Assembly (NCBI GenBank): GCA_037447655.1
Contig: JBBHKE010001036.1
Span: forward strand, 43,436 to 107,435
Direction: 5' to 3'
Length of the DNA stretch: 64,000 nucleotides
Source: Zygnema cylindricum
Lineage: Eukaryota; Streptophyta; Zygnematophyceae; Zygnematales; Zygnemataceae
The position numbers and the translations under genes are program-made. Below the pieces are notes generated by a model, which was not told the origin of the DNA, made no database searches, and saw only the letters and a list, made by a program, of their open reading frames with translations. Shown here one piece after another: positions 34,490-45,263 of this stretch; within the stretch, counting starts at the first letter, position 1, and every line of letters starts with the position of its first letter.

Positions 34490-34975
34490 TAATAAATTAG
34501 TGGCCATAACAAAGGAATAAATTTGAACAAAGGAACAGGAAAAAGTACAAACTACATAAAGACAACAAAGACAACAGAGGTTGTCCTGAACTTAGGTTCA
34601 ATAGTAAAAAATTATTAATTAAACATAGTGAGACGCTTGAGTTTTATAGATGAACTCAAGCGTGTAGGGCGAACTAATCTAAGTGAAGGTTTAACTAATT
34701 TAGGTATAACTAATCTAGGTACACCTAATAAGTGGAACTACGATTAATCTAGGTATATCTAGTAGTGGAGGTACAACTAGGTAGAAAAGATTCTAAGTGT
34801 TTAGTGGGAATCTTTCTACGTAAAGATCATTATGTAAAAAAAGTACATGAACACAAATTAAAGTGATACACTTAAGACTTAGTGTTTTAGGACTTAAAAT
34901 ATCATGAAAAAGGACGAACTAAACAGGAGTGTTTCAATAGGACAGTAGAAGTACGAATTCCAATAAGTTCTTGCT
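34490..34975 (-). repeat. ET 5' LTR (486 bp)
   Basis: The PBS (34489-34477 on the minus strand) directly abuts its inner end. The outer end is followed by AGTTC (34976-34980) and host exon r. It contains an ATG (MATNLL) in frame with GYGPTT across the PBS, then a stop at the deletion. Confidence 0.87.
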
Positions 34976-35742
34976 CAAGGAATTCTCTGCATGATCTAGC
35001 TACTTCCAAATGTCTAAAAAAAAAGAAGAAAAAAAAAGAGAAAAACAAAAACAACAAAAAAATCAAGAAAAAAAATAAAAAGTTGGCGTACAGAAATAAT
35101 TTGAGGAGCCATCCGAGGAAAACCAAACTATTTGTCGCAGATAAATATGTAATTTCTCCAGGGAACCTAAAATAACTTCCCCTTTATCTTTTTTATTTGT
35201 GAATATGACACTAGAGATACATTGAAGAAAATCTTCTTAATAAATCACTATTATCTTTAAAATTGTACCCAAAAGACTTTAGACGGGATAAATGAAGGTC
35301 AGCTTCATTCTGAACAATACCATATTTCCCACTGCTGTTAGCAGTAAACCCAGCAACAGTCATTTTTTGAGAATCATGGTTGTTAACGAAACTAGGCATC
35401 TCTGGAGACACCGATTCAACCTTACTAGAAGATAAAATCAGGCTAATCAAATACTCAGCCATTGGCACTTTATCCCTACCAAGAGCGATATCTTTTTTGA
35501 TAATATTTAAAAATAGTTTTGAAGTTTTTTGAAAAAAAAAAACGCCAAATTAAAAAAAAAAAAAAAAAAAAAAACCATCAAGAAAAATACATTAAAATAA
35601 CCAAGTTTCAAGGTTTAAGCAAAAAAGGTCACAACAAACATAAATTTTTTTACGCATCCATACCAAGCGAGAGAAATTGGATGAACTTACTCCTCCCTTA
35701 TCGCGTATGCCCTTGAGAGTGGAGTACCATCATTTACGCCAG

Positions 35743-36058
35743 CTGTTCGATTTTCCATTTGGAAAAGAAACAAAAGATAAAACATGTAAAATCTTCAAAA
35801 ATCCTAAAAATCCTTATTAGGTTAGTATGTCGTAGTTGAGCTACAAAAGGGACGGACAAGAGAGAAGGGAAGTACAAAAAATTGGGGCATTGGGAGGAGA
35901 GAAAAAAGCAGAGAAGGCGCCTCTAAAAGGTTTCAAGCGTCAAAATATCCCAAAAAAGGAAGAAGGAAGTAGGAATGGAAGAAGGAAGGAAAGGAAGTTG
36001 GAAGAAGGAGGAAGCAGGAAGTAAGAAGGGAAGAAGGAAGGAAGCACCAAGTAGGAAG
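35743..36058. other. No gene seen; purine-rich GGAAGAAGGAGG repeats
   Basis: AT-rich sequence runs to about 35830. GA-rich repeats (GAAGGAAG-type) follow and run up to the E6 LTR. It may be an intron of the locus-1 gene. Confidence 0.45.
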
Positions 36059-36793
36059 TGTAGGATCTTAAGAAAAAGAGTTTCACTTAGAAATAATTCA
36101 CAAAACATAAATCATTTACACAGCAAAAGCTCATAAAAGACAAGAGGAATATTCAGCCAAAAAGAATTATAAATGTTCTTGGCCGAAGCCTCTTTACAAC
36201 ATCTCTCTTCTCTCTCTTCTCTCTTCTCTTTAAATAATCTCTTACTCAAAGATTAATCCTCTATGATTCAATCATATGAGATTCAATGATCGAATGCACT
36301 GCACATGTACACTGTTGCCTATATATACTCGCTACTTTGCACTAAGAAACAACAAGATAAGACAAGCAAGACTTAGCGTAGCGACGAAGTCTGTCCCTAG
36401 CTGACTGTACACTCTTCAATGAAAGTTCCACGAAGGAAGGCGCACACGCTTGTTCCTTCGAAACAACAAACTCCAAGTGTTGACTTAAACACGTGTCACT
36501 TCACGAACACACCTGCACGCAAAATGTAACACCTGCGCACGAAATAAACAAGTGACGCGAAATGAAATAGAATGTTTCGTTCGCGGACACCAAAAGTACC
36601 GTCGCGAAACGACGTCGTACTTCGAAATAAACAAGTGACGCGAAATGAAATAGAATGTTTCGTTCGCGGACACCAAAAGTACCGTCGCGAAACGATGTCG
36701 TACTTTTGTATGATGACGCGACAGTACGCGTGAAACAAATTCAAGTTGGAATGACGCTTCGCGAAATGTCGCGAAAACGACAATATCCCAACA
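36059..36793 (-). repeat. E6 3' LTR with an 83-bp internal duplication
   Basis: It starts TGTTGGGATA on the element strand and ends ATCCTACA. Units 36541-36623 and 36624-36706 are direct repeats of 83 bp that differ at only a few positions. The 5' LTR has a single related unit up to TTCGTTCGCGGAC (about 41865) and then departs. Confidence 0.85.
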
Positions 36794-36826
36794 ATCCCCC
36801 TGTTATTGTCGGATTCGCCAAACTCT

Positions 36827-38160
36827 TCAAAATAATCCAAGTTTTGGTCGCCCCCTCTCAAACACATCATGTGTGGCAGCCTTTGTCAACAAACCAGCCG
36901 CCACCTCTTTTGTTGGTACATAGGAAAATACAATCTCGTTCACCGAAACCAAATCTCTTACAAAATGCCATTGGATCCTGATGTGTTTCATCCTCTTGTG
37001 AAACACAAGATTTTTCGCCAACGCCATAGAACTCATGCTATCAGAATAAATCGTCATACAACCAATAGGAATGCTTAACTCACGTAACATCTCCTTAATC
37101 GAAATCGAAGCCTTAGCTGCATGACATGCCGCCATATTCTCAGATTCTGTGGAACTCAACGCAACTGTGGGTTGTAGCCTAGAACTCCACGAAATCGTTG
37201 CTCCTCCAAAAATAAATGCATATCCTGACGTGGACTTACTCGAATCAAAATCACCCCCCCAATCCGCGTCCTAATACCGAACACACTCCAAAGAATTTTT
37301 GTCAGAAGTCAACAAAAGTCCAAGATCAATCGTACCAACCAAGTATCGAAAGATACGTCGTACGGCCTCCCAGTGTGCCATCTTTGGCTCGTGACAATAA
37401 CGGATGACGATGGAAACCGCGGCCGAAATATCTGGACGAGTACCAACGCTAAGGTACATAAGTGAAATAACCGCCTCTCGATATGGTATGTCGATAGAAT
37501 CTTTTTCCTCAAACTTACGAATGTGTAGGTTTGCATCCAACGGTGTAGAAAGCGGTTTCGCGTCAGTCATACCGAATCTCTCCAAAATCTCCTTACAATA
37601 TTGAGCTTGACTCAATTTAATGTTCCCCTCCTTGTCACGTATCACTTCAATCCCCAAAATATATCGTACCTCTCCAAGATCTGTTACTTTGAAATGTAAA
37701 CCAAGGTAACGTTTCAACTCATCAATGCGCTCCAACTTGTCGCATGCCATCAAGAAATCATCCACATAAACGGAAAAGATGATTTGATCAACTCCTTCAC
37801 CTTTCACGTAAACTCCACAATCGGACGTAGTCCGTACAAATCCAAACTTCAATAGCACTTGATGAAGTCTCAAATACCAAGTGCGTGGTGCTTGTTTCAA
37901 ACCATATAATGACTTTCTCAAACGCCATACATTTCCTTCCTTCAAAGGAGAGACACCTTCCGGTACCTTCATATATACCTCTACTTTGCATCAATCGCCT
38001 TTTTCCCCTCCGGTAATTTCACTTCCTCAAAAGTTCGATTATCAACCACCGACTTAAATTCTTTCTCCCACGCCGGTTTCCACTTACTCTTTCAATCGGT
38101 CGACCTCCTTGCCTCGACATAAGATTGAGGGTCGCCGGTCATATTCTCCGTAAGTGATTG
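36827..38160 (-). pseudogene. E6 reverse transcriptase (internally deleted) and RNase H
   Basis: Frame 37972-37271 holds KSLYGLKQAPRTWYLRL, SVYVDDFLMACDKLERI (catalytic box intact), LGEVRYILGIEVIRDKEG and TRPDISAAVSIVIRYC. A stop near 37272 precedes RNase H (37159-36827: SSTESENMAACHAAKASI, YSDSMSSMALAKN, KHIRIQWHFVRDLV, LLTKAATHDVFERGRPKLG). At about 37985 the segment VKLPEGKKAIDAK joins straight to YEGTGRCL and VPEG. The N-terminal RT blocks (KWVFK to FLNGEL) are therefore deleted. Confidence 0.85.
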
Positions 38161-38172
38161 CTACAAAAGAAA

Positions 38173-39268
38173 CTATGTCTCCTTAGCATCGGAAAGAAAA
38201 TAATGCGAGATTGATGCATTTTCCCCTTTTCGATCGTAAGTAAGTTTCTCCGGTTTCTTCCCCTTTGTAATCAGAGAGCTCCTCCTAATAACTTGCTCCT
38301 CCTCCTTTTCCTCTTTCTCTTCCTCGGATTCAATTTCAATTTCCTTCTCACTCGATTTAGAACTCGATTTAGAGCTTTGAGATTTCTGAATGTTCGAAAG
38401 CACTCGGGAATCTAAAGATCCATTTTTCTTACTTTCAAATTCAATTTCAACCGATTTCTTCAAATTCTTTTTCTTAGTTTTCTCATTCGGTTCCACATCG
38501 GATTCCGAATCCTCAATGAACGGAAAATTCTCACTTTCACTCTCCTCATAAAAATCCAAATTCTCTTTAAATTTCCCAACGGAATTCATGGCGGATTTGA
38601 GATCCTCATGAAAATCCACATTCAGAGATTCCTCCATGGTGTGACGAGCCGGATCATACACTTGGTACAAATTCCCCTTCGCACTATAACCAATAGAAAT
38701 TCCCGGCCAACACCTTGGAGCAAATTTCCCTTTCCTCTTGATTGATTCCACATAAACTGTAGCATGACATCCCCAAATTCTCAAATGATGAACCGTGGGC
38801 TTTCTCCCACTCCATAACTCCTCTGGTGTTTTACTTCTAGAAACCGAAGTGAGTCTTCGGTTACAAATATAATTCGCCGTAAGAATCGCATCTCCCCACA
38901 AAAACATCTCTCGTCCGGAGCTATGAACCATCGCACGGACCATTTCTTGTAAGGTACGATTCTTCCTCTCAGCCACTCCATTTGACTCCGGAGAATAAGG
39001 CGCCGTGAATTGATGCCTTATCCCCCACTCCTTACAATACCCCTCAAAAACAACAAACTCCCCTCCATTGTCCGAACGAATGGACTTAAGCTTCTTATCA
39101 ATTTGCCTTTCAGCCATCACATGCCATTCTTTAAATTTTTCAAATGCATCCGATTTCTTTTTCAATAAATACACCCATGACTTCCGAGAAAAGTCATCAA
39201 CAATCACCAAAGTATACTTGTTACCTCCAATTGTCTCGGGTTTAATATGTCCTCAAAGATCGATGTGA
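38173..39268 (-). pseudogene. E6 integrase
   Basis: A 345-codon frame (39210-38173) has VDDFSRKSWVYLLKKKSD, SIRSDNGGEFVVFEG, APYSPESNGVAERKNRTL and FLWGDAILTANYICN. The second Asp and the Glu look intact. The last third is an acidic Glu/Lys/Ser linker like those of E3 and E5. The first catalytic Asp lies across a frame break just upstream (about 39270), where the frame is lost. Confidence 0.87.
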
Positions 39269-39269
39269 A

Positions 39270-41285
39270 CTACTCCAAAGGACTTTGAGCTCGATGCTTG
39301 ATGTCTTTATTCGGATGGGATTTCCGAATTTGACGTCCTTTGCTACATCCTCCGCATCCGTTCACCTTCTCACTAGATGCGAGGTCCAAACCCCTCACCG
39401 AAGAATGACGAATCATATTCTTCAAACTTACCTCGGATGTGTGACACATTCGGTGATGCCACAAGGTAAGATCACCTTTCAACTCCGAAATTTGGTGTGA
39501 AATTCCCACGGTGGGAATTTTAGATTTCAGCCTTCTCCATAAGAGCCGACTATGATTCGCATCCGTCACAACTCCTTCTCCAATAACATTCCCCTTCTCA
39601 TTCCAAATCTCAATAGATTGATCACCTCTCGCAAGTAAGCTTCCATCACTCTTTTGGATTTGTGGAACGCTTAACAAATTGACCAAACCGTCCGGAATGT
39701 AAAGAGTATTTTGAAGACGATACTGCGTCAATCTCTCCTTCCCATCATTATCCCATGAAAGAAGATCAAGCCGAACCGTGCCAACCGTACCAACCGAAAT
39801 GACATGGCCGCTTGCAACCGTAATAAACTTTGGAACCGTGAGTTCCCTCATATCATCTAACAAGGTAGCATCTGTGTAAACATGGTGAGATGCCCCCGTA
39901 TCAATAACCCACTCTTTCTCCAAATTTCCTCCACTACTTACCGAATCAAGGGTAAAATTAAGAACCGGAAACTCATCACCGGTTTCATTACCATAGTCAA
40001 AGTAATTTGCATTACCGTAACCACGACCATCACCGCGGCCTCCTCCTCGGCCGCCACCTCAGGCGCCTCTATCACCTCGTCTACCTCCTCTTTCACTTCC
40101 GGAATCTCCACTCTTTGCATAACATTGCGGGATCGTATGCCCCCACTTACCGCAAAAATGACATTGCTTATCCTTATCCGGACAAGATGAAGACAAATGT
40201 CCAAGCCGGTTACACCGGTAGCATGTCACATTGGAAAGATCCTAAGGGACCTTCGGTGGACGACCTTGCTCCCTCTTGTTGCCTCGGCCGCCACCACCAC
40301 CTCTCGGGCCACCTCCTCTACCACCTCCTTTACCATCGGCATAGTTAAGATCCGGGGTTTCGGGAGTAGTAGAGTTGAGAACTCCTCCTCCTCCACTTGA
40401 AGAAGCCGATGGAGTTCCCTCCGACATTTTGATAAAATTGACGGTGAATCCGAAGGTGTTATCCGCCTTTGCTCGTAAAATAGCTTTAAGATGCGAAAGC
40501 CTCTCCGGTAAAGCATTAAGAAAAGCGCTTAACTTATCCCCATCCAAGATAACTCGACCATTGTTGATTAATTGCTCGAGTATAATATTGAAGCGCTTCA
40601 CGGCATCATCCATCAATTCATTTGACTTGATTTTAAAATTCATAAAGTTCGTATAAACATATTGACCCTTGTTATCAACGCCTTTCTCATATTGCTTCTC
40701 AAGTGCTTGCCAACACTCATGGGCCGTGCCGTGAGCAAGTAAATGATCAAGCACGGAAGAAGAGCAAGTTTTCATCAACCCGGTCGTTGCCGCAATATCC
40801 TTAAACCTTTATTGAGCACGTGCCTTGCTCTCCGTCGGCATCTTCTCTTCTCCATTGACAATCCTCCAAAGCCTCTTGAGAATAAGTTGATTTGAAAAAA
40901 ACTTCTTCCAAACCGCATAATTGGTGCCATTAAAGGCCACGGATTTCCCCGACATATTATAATCATCTTCATTATCCAACGCCTCTTCAAAATGTGAATC
41001 TTCCTCTATCTTTGCTTTACCTTTCCTAATTCTCTCTTTTATCTCACTCTCATTAGCTCCTCCACTGAATGGATCGGCAACCTGAAATGAAGCAAATTCT
41101 CTTTTCTCACTAGATTGAGTTTGAAAACGGGAATCTACATATCTCATTAATGTATCAAACATCTCCTCAAATTTTCTCTCCGTATTCCGAGTCTCCTCAA
41201 ATTGAGAACCCGAAAAACTGAACTCTTTTGCTCTCTCCGAAGTCGACATGGGGGAAGGAGTATTTCTATTCTTCTTCCTCCCCAT
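39270..41285 (-). pseudogene. E6 gag, protease and pre-integrase domain
   Basis: The start at 41285 is MGRKKNRNTPSPMSTSERAK. Frames 41285-40809 and 40778-40242 give the gag N-terminus (NGTNYAVWKKFFSNQ) and UBN2 part (HECWQALEKQYEKG, LSAFLNALPERL), then a Gly-rich stretch. Nucleocapsid zinc knuckles CYRCNRLGHLSSSC and CHFCGKWGHTIPQC follow near 40225-40115, split between frames. Frame 39923-39270 has the protease motif WVIDTGASHHVY and pre-integrase WHHRMCHTSEVSL and GCGGCSKG. Three frame breaks separate otherwise well-kept domains. Confidence 0.86.
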
Positions 41286-41327
41286 GCGCTCTCTCTCTAT
41301 CTCCGAAGCACTTGCTCCGATACCAAT

Positions 41328-41873
41328 TGTAGGATCTTAAGCAAAAGAGTTTCACTTAAAATAATTCACAAAACATAAATCATTACACAGCGGAAGCTCA
41401 TAAAAGACAAGAGGAATATTCAGCCAAAAATAATTATAAGTGTTCTTGGCCGAAGCCTCTTTAAATCATCTCTCTTCTCTCTTCTCTCTCTTCTATATCC
41501 TCTTTAAATAATCTCTTACTCCAATATCAAATCCTCTATGATTCAATCATGTAAGATACAATTGATAGATTCGATACTCTGCACATGTACACTGCTGCCT
41601 ATATATACTCGCTACTCTGCACTAAGAGACAACAAGATAAGACAAGCAAAACTTAGCGTAGCGACGAAGTCTGTCCCTAGCTGACTGTACACTCTTCAAT
41701 TGAAAGTTCCACGAACGAAGGCGCACACGCTTCTTCCATCGAAACGACAAACTCCAAACGTTGACTTAAACACGTGTCGCTTCACGAACACACCTGCACG
41801 CAAATTGAAACACCTGTACATGAGGACAAAAGTCACGCGAAACGAAATAGTATGTTTCGTTCGCGGACGCTCC
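41328..41873 (-). repeat. E6 5' LTR, truncated
   Basis: It matches 36059 onward from TGTAGGATCTTAAG through the GACACGTGTC-type block to TTCGTTCGCGGAC, then diverges. The missing outer 100-200 bp may have been replaced by recombination. Confidence 0.75.
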
Positions 41874-42745
41874 AATCACCGGACGTGTAAAACGTTTACG
41901 CGTGGAAAGGTGAGGAACAAGCCATGCGTTTTCAGACAGGGGGAAATCAGATACGACAAAAACCACAAAACAAGTTTGTTGAAGAATGTGTCGTGTCGCC
42001 TCCACCACCATTCATCGTCAACTGGAATTTGTTGCGCCTGCTGTCTTCAAAGTTTCGATATGGTTCCGAAATATAAAAATCCGATATATTTTGCAAGTGA
42101 ATGGATTCGAGGGCGTGAAAGACGTAAGCACAAAAGGCGGCCGCTTTGATTCACGTCAGAGGCGGACGCAGCAAGGTTTCAAAGTAAAAACGTTAAATCG
42201 GAGCCACAGATTCAAAAGGACAGCTGGTACATAGATGAAACATGAACGTTCCAATGGTACATATGTGTACGTCTGTACATCCATTTATTTTCGACAGATA
42301 TATAAAACCGTTTTTGACAGATATATAAAACTGTTTTCGACAGATATAAAACCGTTGAAACAACGACAAAGCGGTTGGTTGTACGAATACTAGTTTAGGT
42401 ATTTCGCTTTTAAGAACTTTGACAACGCTTGCCGTCAGAATAGAAATCTACGTGCATCCAATCAAAGGAAAGCACATCCACGATTGACTCCTTGCAGACA
42501 CGACCTGATGGAGAAGTGAACCAAATTTTATTGGTAGTAAACGTTTCCGTACGATTACTGTCGGCGTTTGATGGAGAAGCGGCCTTAGTCATCAAAGTTG
42601 TAGGTCTAATATAATTAGAAATTAGATACAAATATAAATATAATAGTATAAATATATAATAGTAAAATAGTATAAATATAATAATATAATAGATATTATC
42701 TAATACAAATTTCTAATACTAATTAGATACATAAAAAAAATGTAT
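41874..42745. other. No clear gene; a triple TATA-like repeat and a possible exon
   Basis: At 42288-42354 a 21-23 bp unit (CGACAGATATATAAAACCG) occurs three times in tandem. On the minus strand, 42631-42410 is open and reads like protein (KIWFTSPSGRVCKESIVDV, then SFDWMHVDFYSDGKRCQSS before a stop), but I recognise no family. It could be an exon of the locus-1 gene or of an unknown element. Positions 42610-42745 are AT-rich. Confidence 0.35.
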
Positions 42746-42750
42746 GATAT

Positions 42751-43293
42751 TGTTAAAATTCTGTGTCCATTTTCTGATTAGGACAAAAGTCAAAGTTGTT
42801 ACGTGAGAGAGAAGTCAACCGGAGTCCGGTTAGGTATAGGTATGGTTGATAGATGTGAATGTACATATACGTAGAGGTTAAGTTTTGGTGAAAACGTAGT
42901 TTTTTACTTGTACCGTACGTCAAGTCAAGTCGCAGCAAATTTTGAGTGTACGTGACGAAAAAGCATGCTGACATTTTGTACTTGGCGGTCTTTCATTAGT
43001 CTACGTGTGTCACAAGTAAGATTATATTTCTTTACGTGACATGCAAGTTGCATAGGTCTACACGACACCTACACCTATAAAAATGTACCAAAGCTATCCA
43101 TCAATAATCAATTAATCTAGTGAATGATTCTCTCCCTGCTGCTAATTCTGCACTGAGTGCTTATTCTGTCGCATAATCTATCTTCTTACTTGTTCAGTAA
43201 TTAAGCCTTGCTTTCTCATAAAGAGATGTTTTTTCCTTAGCTTACTGTCTTGTAATTGGTCGATCTTGTAGCCACTTCTTCAGAATCTCATCA
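42751..43293 (+). repeat. E7 5' LTR
   Basis: It pairs with 47033-47575 at equal length. It contains ACCTATAAAAATG (near 43070), a plausible TATA region about 220 bp before the LTR end. Confidence 0.92.
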
Positions 43294-43339
43294 TGGTATC
43301 GGAGCTTTAGGTAAAATTCCAGACATCCAGTAATTTAAT

Positions 43340-44229
43340 GGTAGTAAATATTTACTTTAGAAAGCTAAGATGACCCGTATTCTAAAATATAACAATTATT
43401 GGGGTATTGTAACAAGCACTGAACTGAAACCTACTGAAGCTTTAATGGCAGCAGGATATGATAGAAACGAAGAAGAGGCAGCGACATTAATTTTTCTAGC
43501 ATTGGAAGACAATCAAACTTTTACACATAGTTGAGTTAGAAAAACCTAAGGCTATGTGGGACAAATTAAAGACTGTATATGAGCATACTAATCTGTCCAA
43601 CATAATGCAATTAAAAAACAAATTGTTGGACTTTAGTATGGAGAGTGGAGATATTATGGAAACTCATATAATAGATGAAGAGCTTAAATTATACTACCCA
43701 CGGTGGCCGACACCGAATGATGATGATTTGATCCTTACATCGGTTAAAGTCATTACTATCACAGATGCTGCGAATCATGCTTTGGAAAGTCAACCCATCA
43801 GACTTTGATGCAGATGTAAGCATTTATTCAAGAAGAAGTTGAAATTAATGAAAGGAGAAAGAGTCGACGCCTCTTATAAACAGTCAATAAAAAGTATTGA
43901 GAGTAACTGCTTGTGCTATATGTGGAAAAACCAATCATCAGACTGCTGACTGTAGATTCAAAAAGAAAGAGACTGAAAACTTCAAGAAAAAAATTGTTTG
44001 TTATAGTTGTGGAAAACCAGGTCATAAGTCTTCAACTTGTTGTAGTAAAGACAAAAACAAACAGAACAAACAGTCTTTTGCTATGAACATTCAAGATGAG
44101 ACTAAACTTTTCCTCTCTCGGTCTAATGCTCAGAAAAGCAAATGGATTATAGATTCTGGAGCATCACATCATATGTGTAATGATAAGTCTATCTTTTCTT
44201 CTCTCACAACATTACAGAATACTCGATGA
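43340..44229 (+). pseudogene. E7 gag with two zinc knuckles and the protease start
   Basis: Gag-like FNGSKYLL lies at 43340, then MTRILKYNNYWGIVTSTELK (43371 on). A frame break near 43530 precedes AMWDKLKTVYEHTNLSNIMQ (43549 on). After another break near 43808, the frame 43897-44229 has CAICGKTNHQTADC and CYSCGKPGHKSSTC, both CX2CX4HX4C, and then the protease motif WIIDSGASHHM. The GAG and nucleocapsid order is normal for copia. Confidence 0.85.
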
Positions 44230-45117
44230 ATTGTACTAGCAAATGATAAGATTCTAGAGACCAGTTTAATGGGCGAGGTTAAGTTACAGCTATACTCTGA
44301 TACTGGTGGTCATGAACGCCATCTAAAAGAAGTTTTATACTTACCACGTTTAAAGCATAACCTTTTCAGTGTTATGCATGTTGTGAACAGTGGACTAAAA
44401 GTTAAATTTGGGAAAAAGAAAAATCAAAGGTGTGAAATCAAAAGTGGAGGAAAGCTAATCGCTCTTGGATATCCGGAAGGGGATCTTTTTGCTCTACGTT
44501 TGGATGAGGAATATGCACAGATGAATTACAACAAAGAAGCACCTACTTTGGAGATATGGCATCAACGATTTGGTCATCTGGGAGAGCAGAATCTCAAACA
44601 ACTTATTGAAAAGAAGACGGTCCGAGGACTTGAGGACGTCAACGCCCAAGACAACCTTAAGGTGTGTGAAGGATGTGCTCAAGGTAAGCAAAGAAGGCTT
44701 CCTTTTCATAAAGATGATGAACCCAAACATAGAAGGAAGCTGGAGCTTATTCATTATGACTTGAGCGGTCCTCACCCCTTAAGTCCTGGAGGTTCTAGAT
44801 TTTTCATCACGTTAACGGATGAGTGCACTAGAAAAGTATGGGTGTATTTTATGAAATGCAAAGGAGAAGCCCTTGAGAAATGGAGAGAGTTCAAAACCAT
44901 GGTAGAAAATCAGGCAGGAGAACGAATCCAAATTTTAAAGTCCGATAATGGGGGGGAATATACCTCCATTGCTTTTAAGGAAAATAACAAAACATGGGGG
45001 ATACAGCAAGAATTTACAGTAGCCTATAGTCCGCAGCAAAACGGAGTATCAGAAATACTTAACCAAACTTTGATTGAAATTGCACGTTGTTTAGTACATA
45101 GTGCAAAATTGAATTAA
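44230..45117 (+). pseudogene. E7 pre-integrase and integrase
   Basis: Frame 44269-45117 has WHQRFGHLGEQNLKQL, CEGCAQGKQRRLPF, LIHYDLSGPHPLSPGG with the first Asp, KSDNGGEYTS with the second, and YSPQQNGVSEILNQTL with Glu. The frame ends at 45117 (TAA) before the usual C-terminal blocks. The next 150 bp shows an ILTAVYLKNRSPST-like remnant, so the integrase C-terminus is shortened. Confidence 0.86.
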
Positions 45118-45263
45118 AACCTATGGGCTTAAGCTATCCTTACTGCAGTTTATTTGAAGAATCGTTCTCCAAGTACTTCTCTGAAAGATATAACACCTGA
45201 AGAGAGTTAGGGTTTCAGACTTCCGTCATCCCCGGTGGAACATCAACCTTTCAACCTTTACCA

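Larger units (their letters stand above)
28156..34975 (-). mobile_element. ET: copia element with TA...TA LTR ends inserted in an exon, TSD AGTTC
   Basis: The outer boundaries are AGTTC at 28151-28155 and 34976-34980. Three LTR copies result from the tandem duplication: 28156-28642, 32506-32992 and 34490-34975. On the element strand the LTR starts TATTGGAATTC, directly after the polypurine tract CGAGGGGGG, and ends TTTATTA, directly before the PBS GGTTATGGGCCCAC. All three independent boundaries (TSD, PPT, PBS) agree, so the ends are truly TA...TA and not TG...CA. The PBS is of the half-tRNA-Met type. Confidence 0.85.
27716..35742 (-). pseudogene. Host coiled-coil gene (locus 1) broken by ET insertion, tandem duplication and a frameshift
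   Basis: Exons read on the minus strand. Exon p is 35742-35691 (GVNDGTPLSRAYAIRE). Exon q is 35475-35221 (EDKVPMAEYLISLILSSSK through NFKDNSDLLRRFSS). Exon r starts at 35013 after a poly-T acceptor, gives HLEVARSCREFLEQEL, and is interrupted at 34976-34980. Without the element and its 5-bp duplication it continues at 28155 as ELAELKQRENTLVEENREK, so the frame crosses the insertion site exactly. Donor sites are GTAAGT (exon p) and GTATCT (exon q), and phases are consistent. A one-base frame break near 28075 is followed by a coiled coil rich in Glu/Lys (RRMEEKMEEDKKEQELK) to a stop at 27716. Both tandem copies share the break. No domain is recognised. Upstream exons may lie beyond E6. Confidence 0.65.
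36059..41873 (-). mobile_element. E6: copia element, nearly complete, minus strand
   Basis: The 3' LTR is 36059-36793. The 5' LTR starts at 41328 and can be followed to about 41873, where it diverges. The PBS (TTGGTATCGGAGC on the minus strand) lies next to 41328. The polypurine tract AACAGGGGGAT precedes the 3' LTR start at 36793. The internal order is gag, protease, integrase, RT, RNase H. The left flank is GGAAG, but the right LTR end is lost, so no target duplication can be confirmed. It belongs to the same lineage as E3 and E5 by protein sequence but has a different LTR. Confidence 0.87.
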
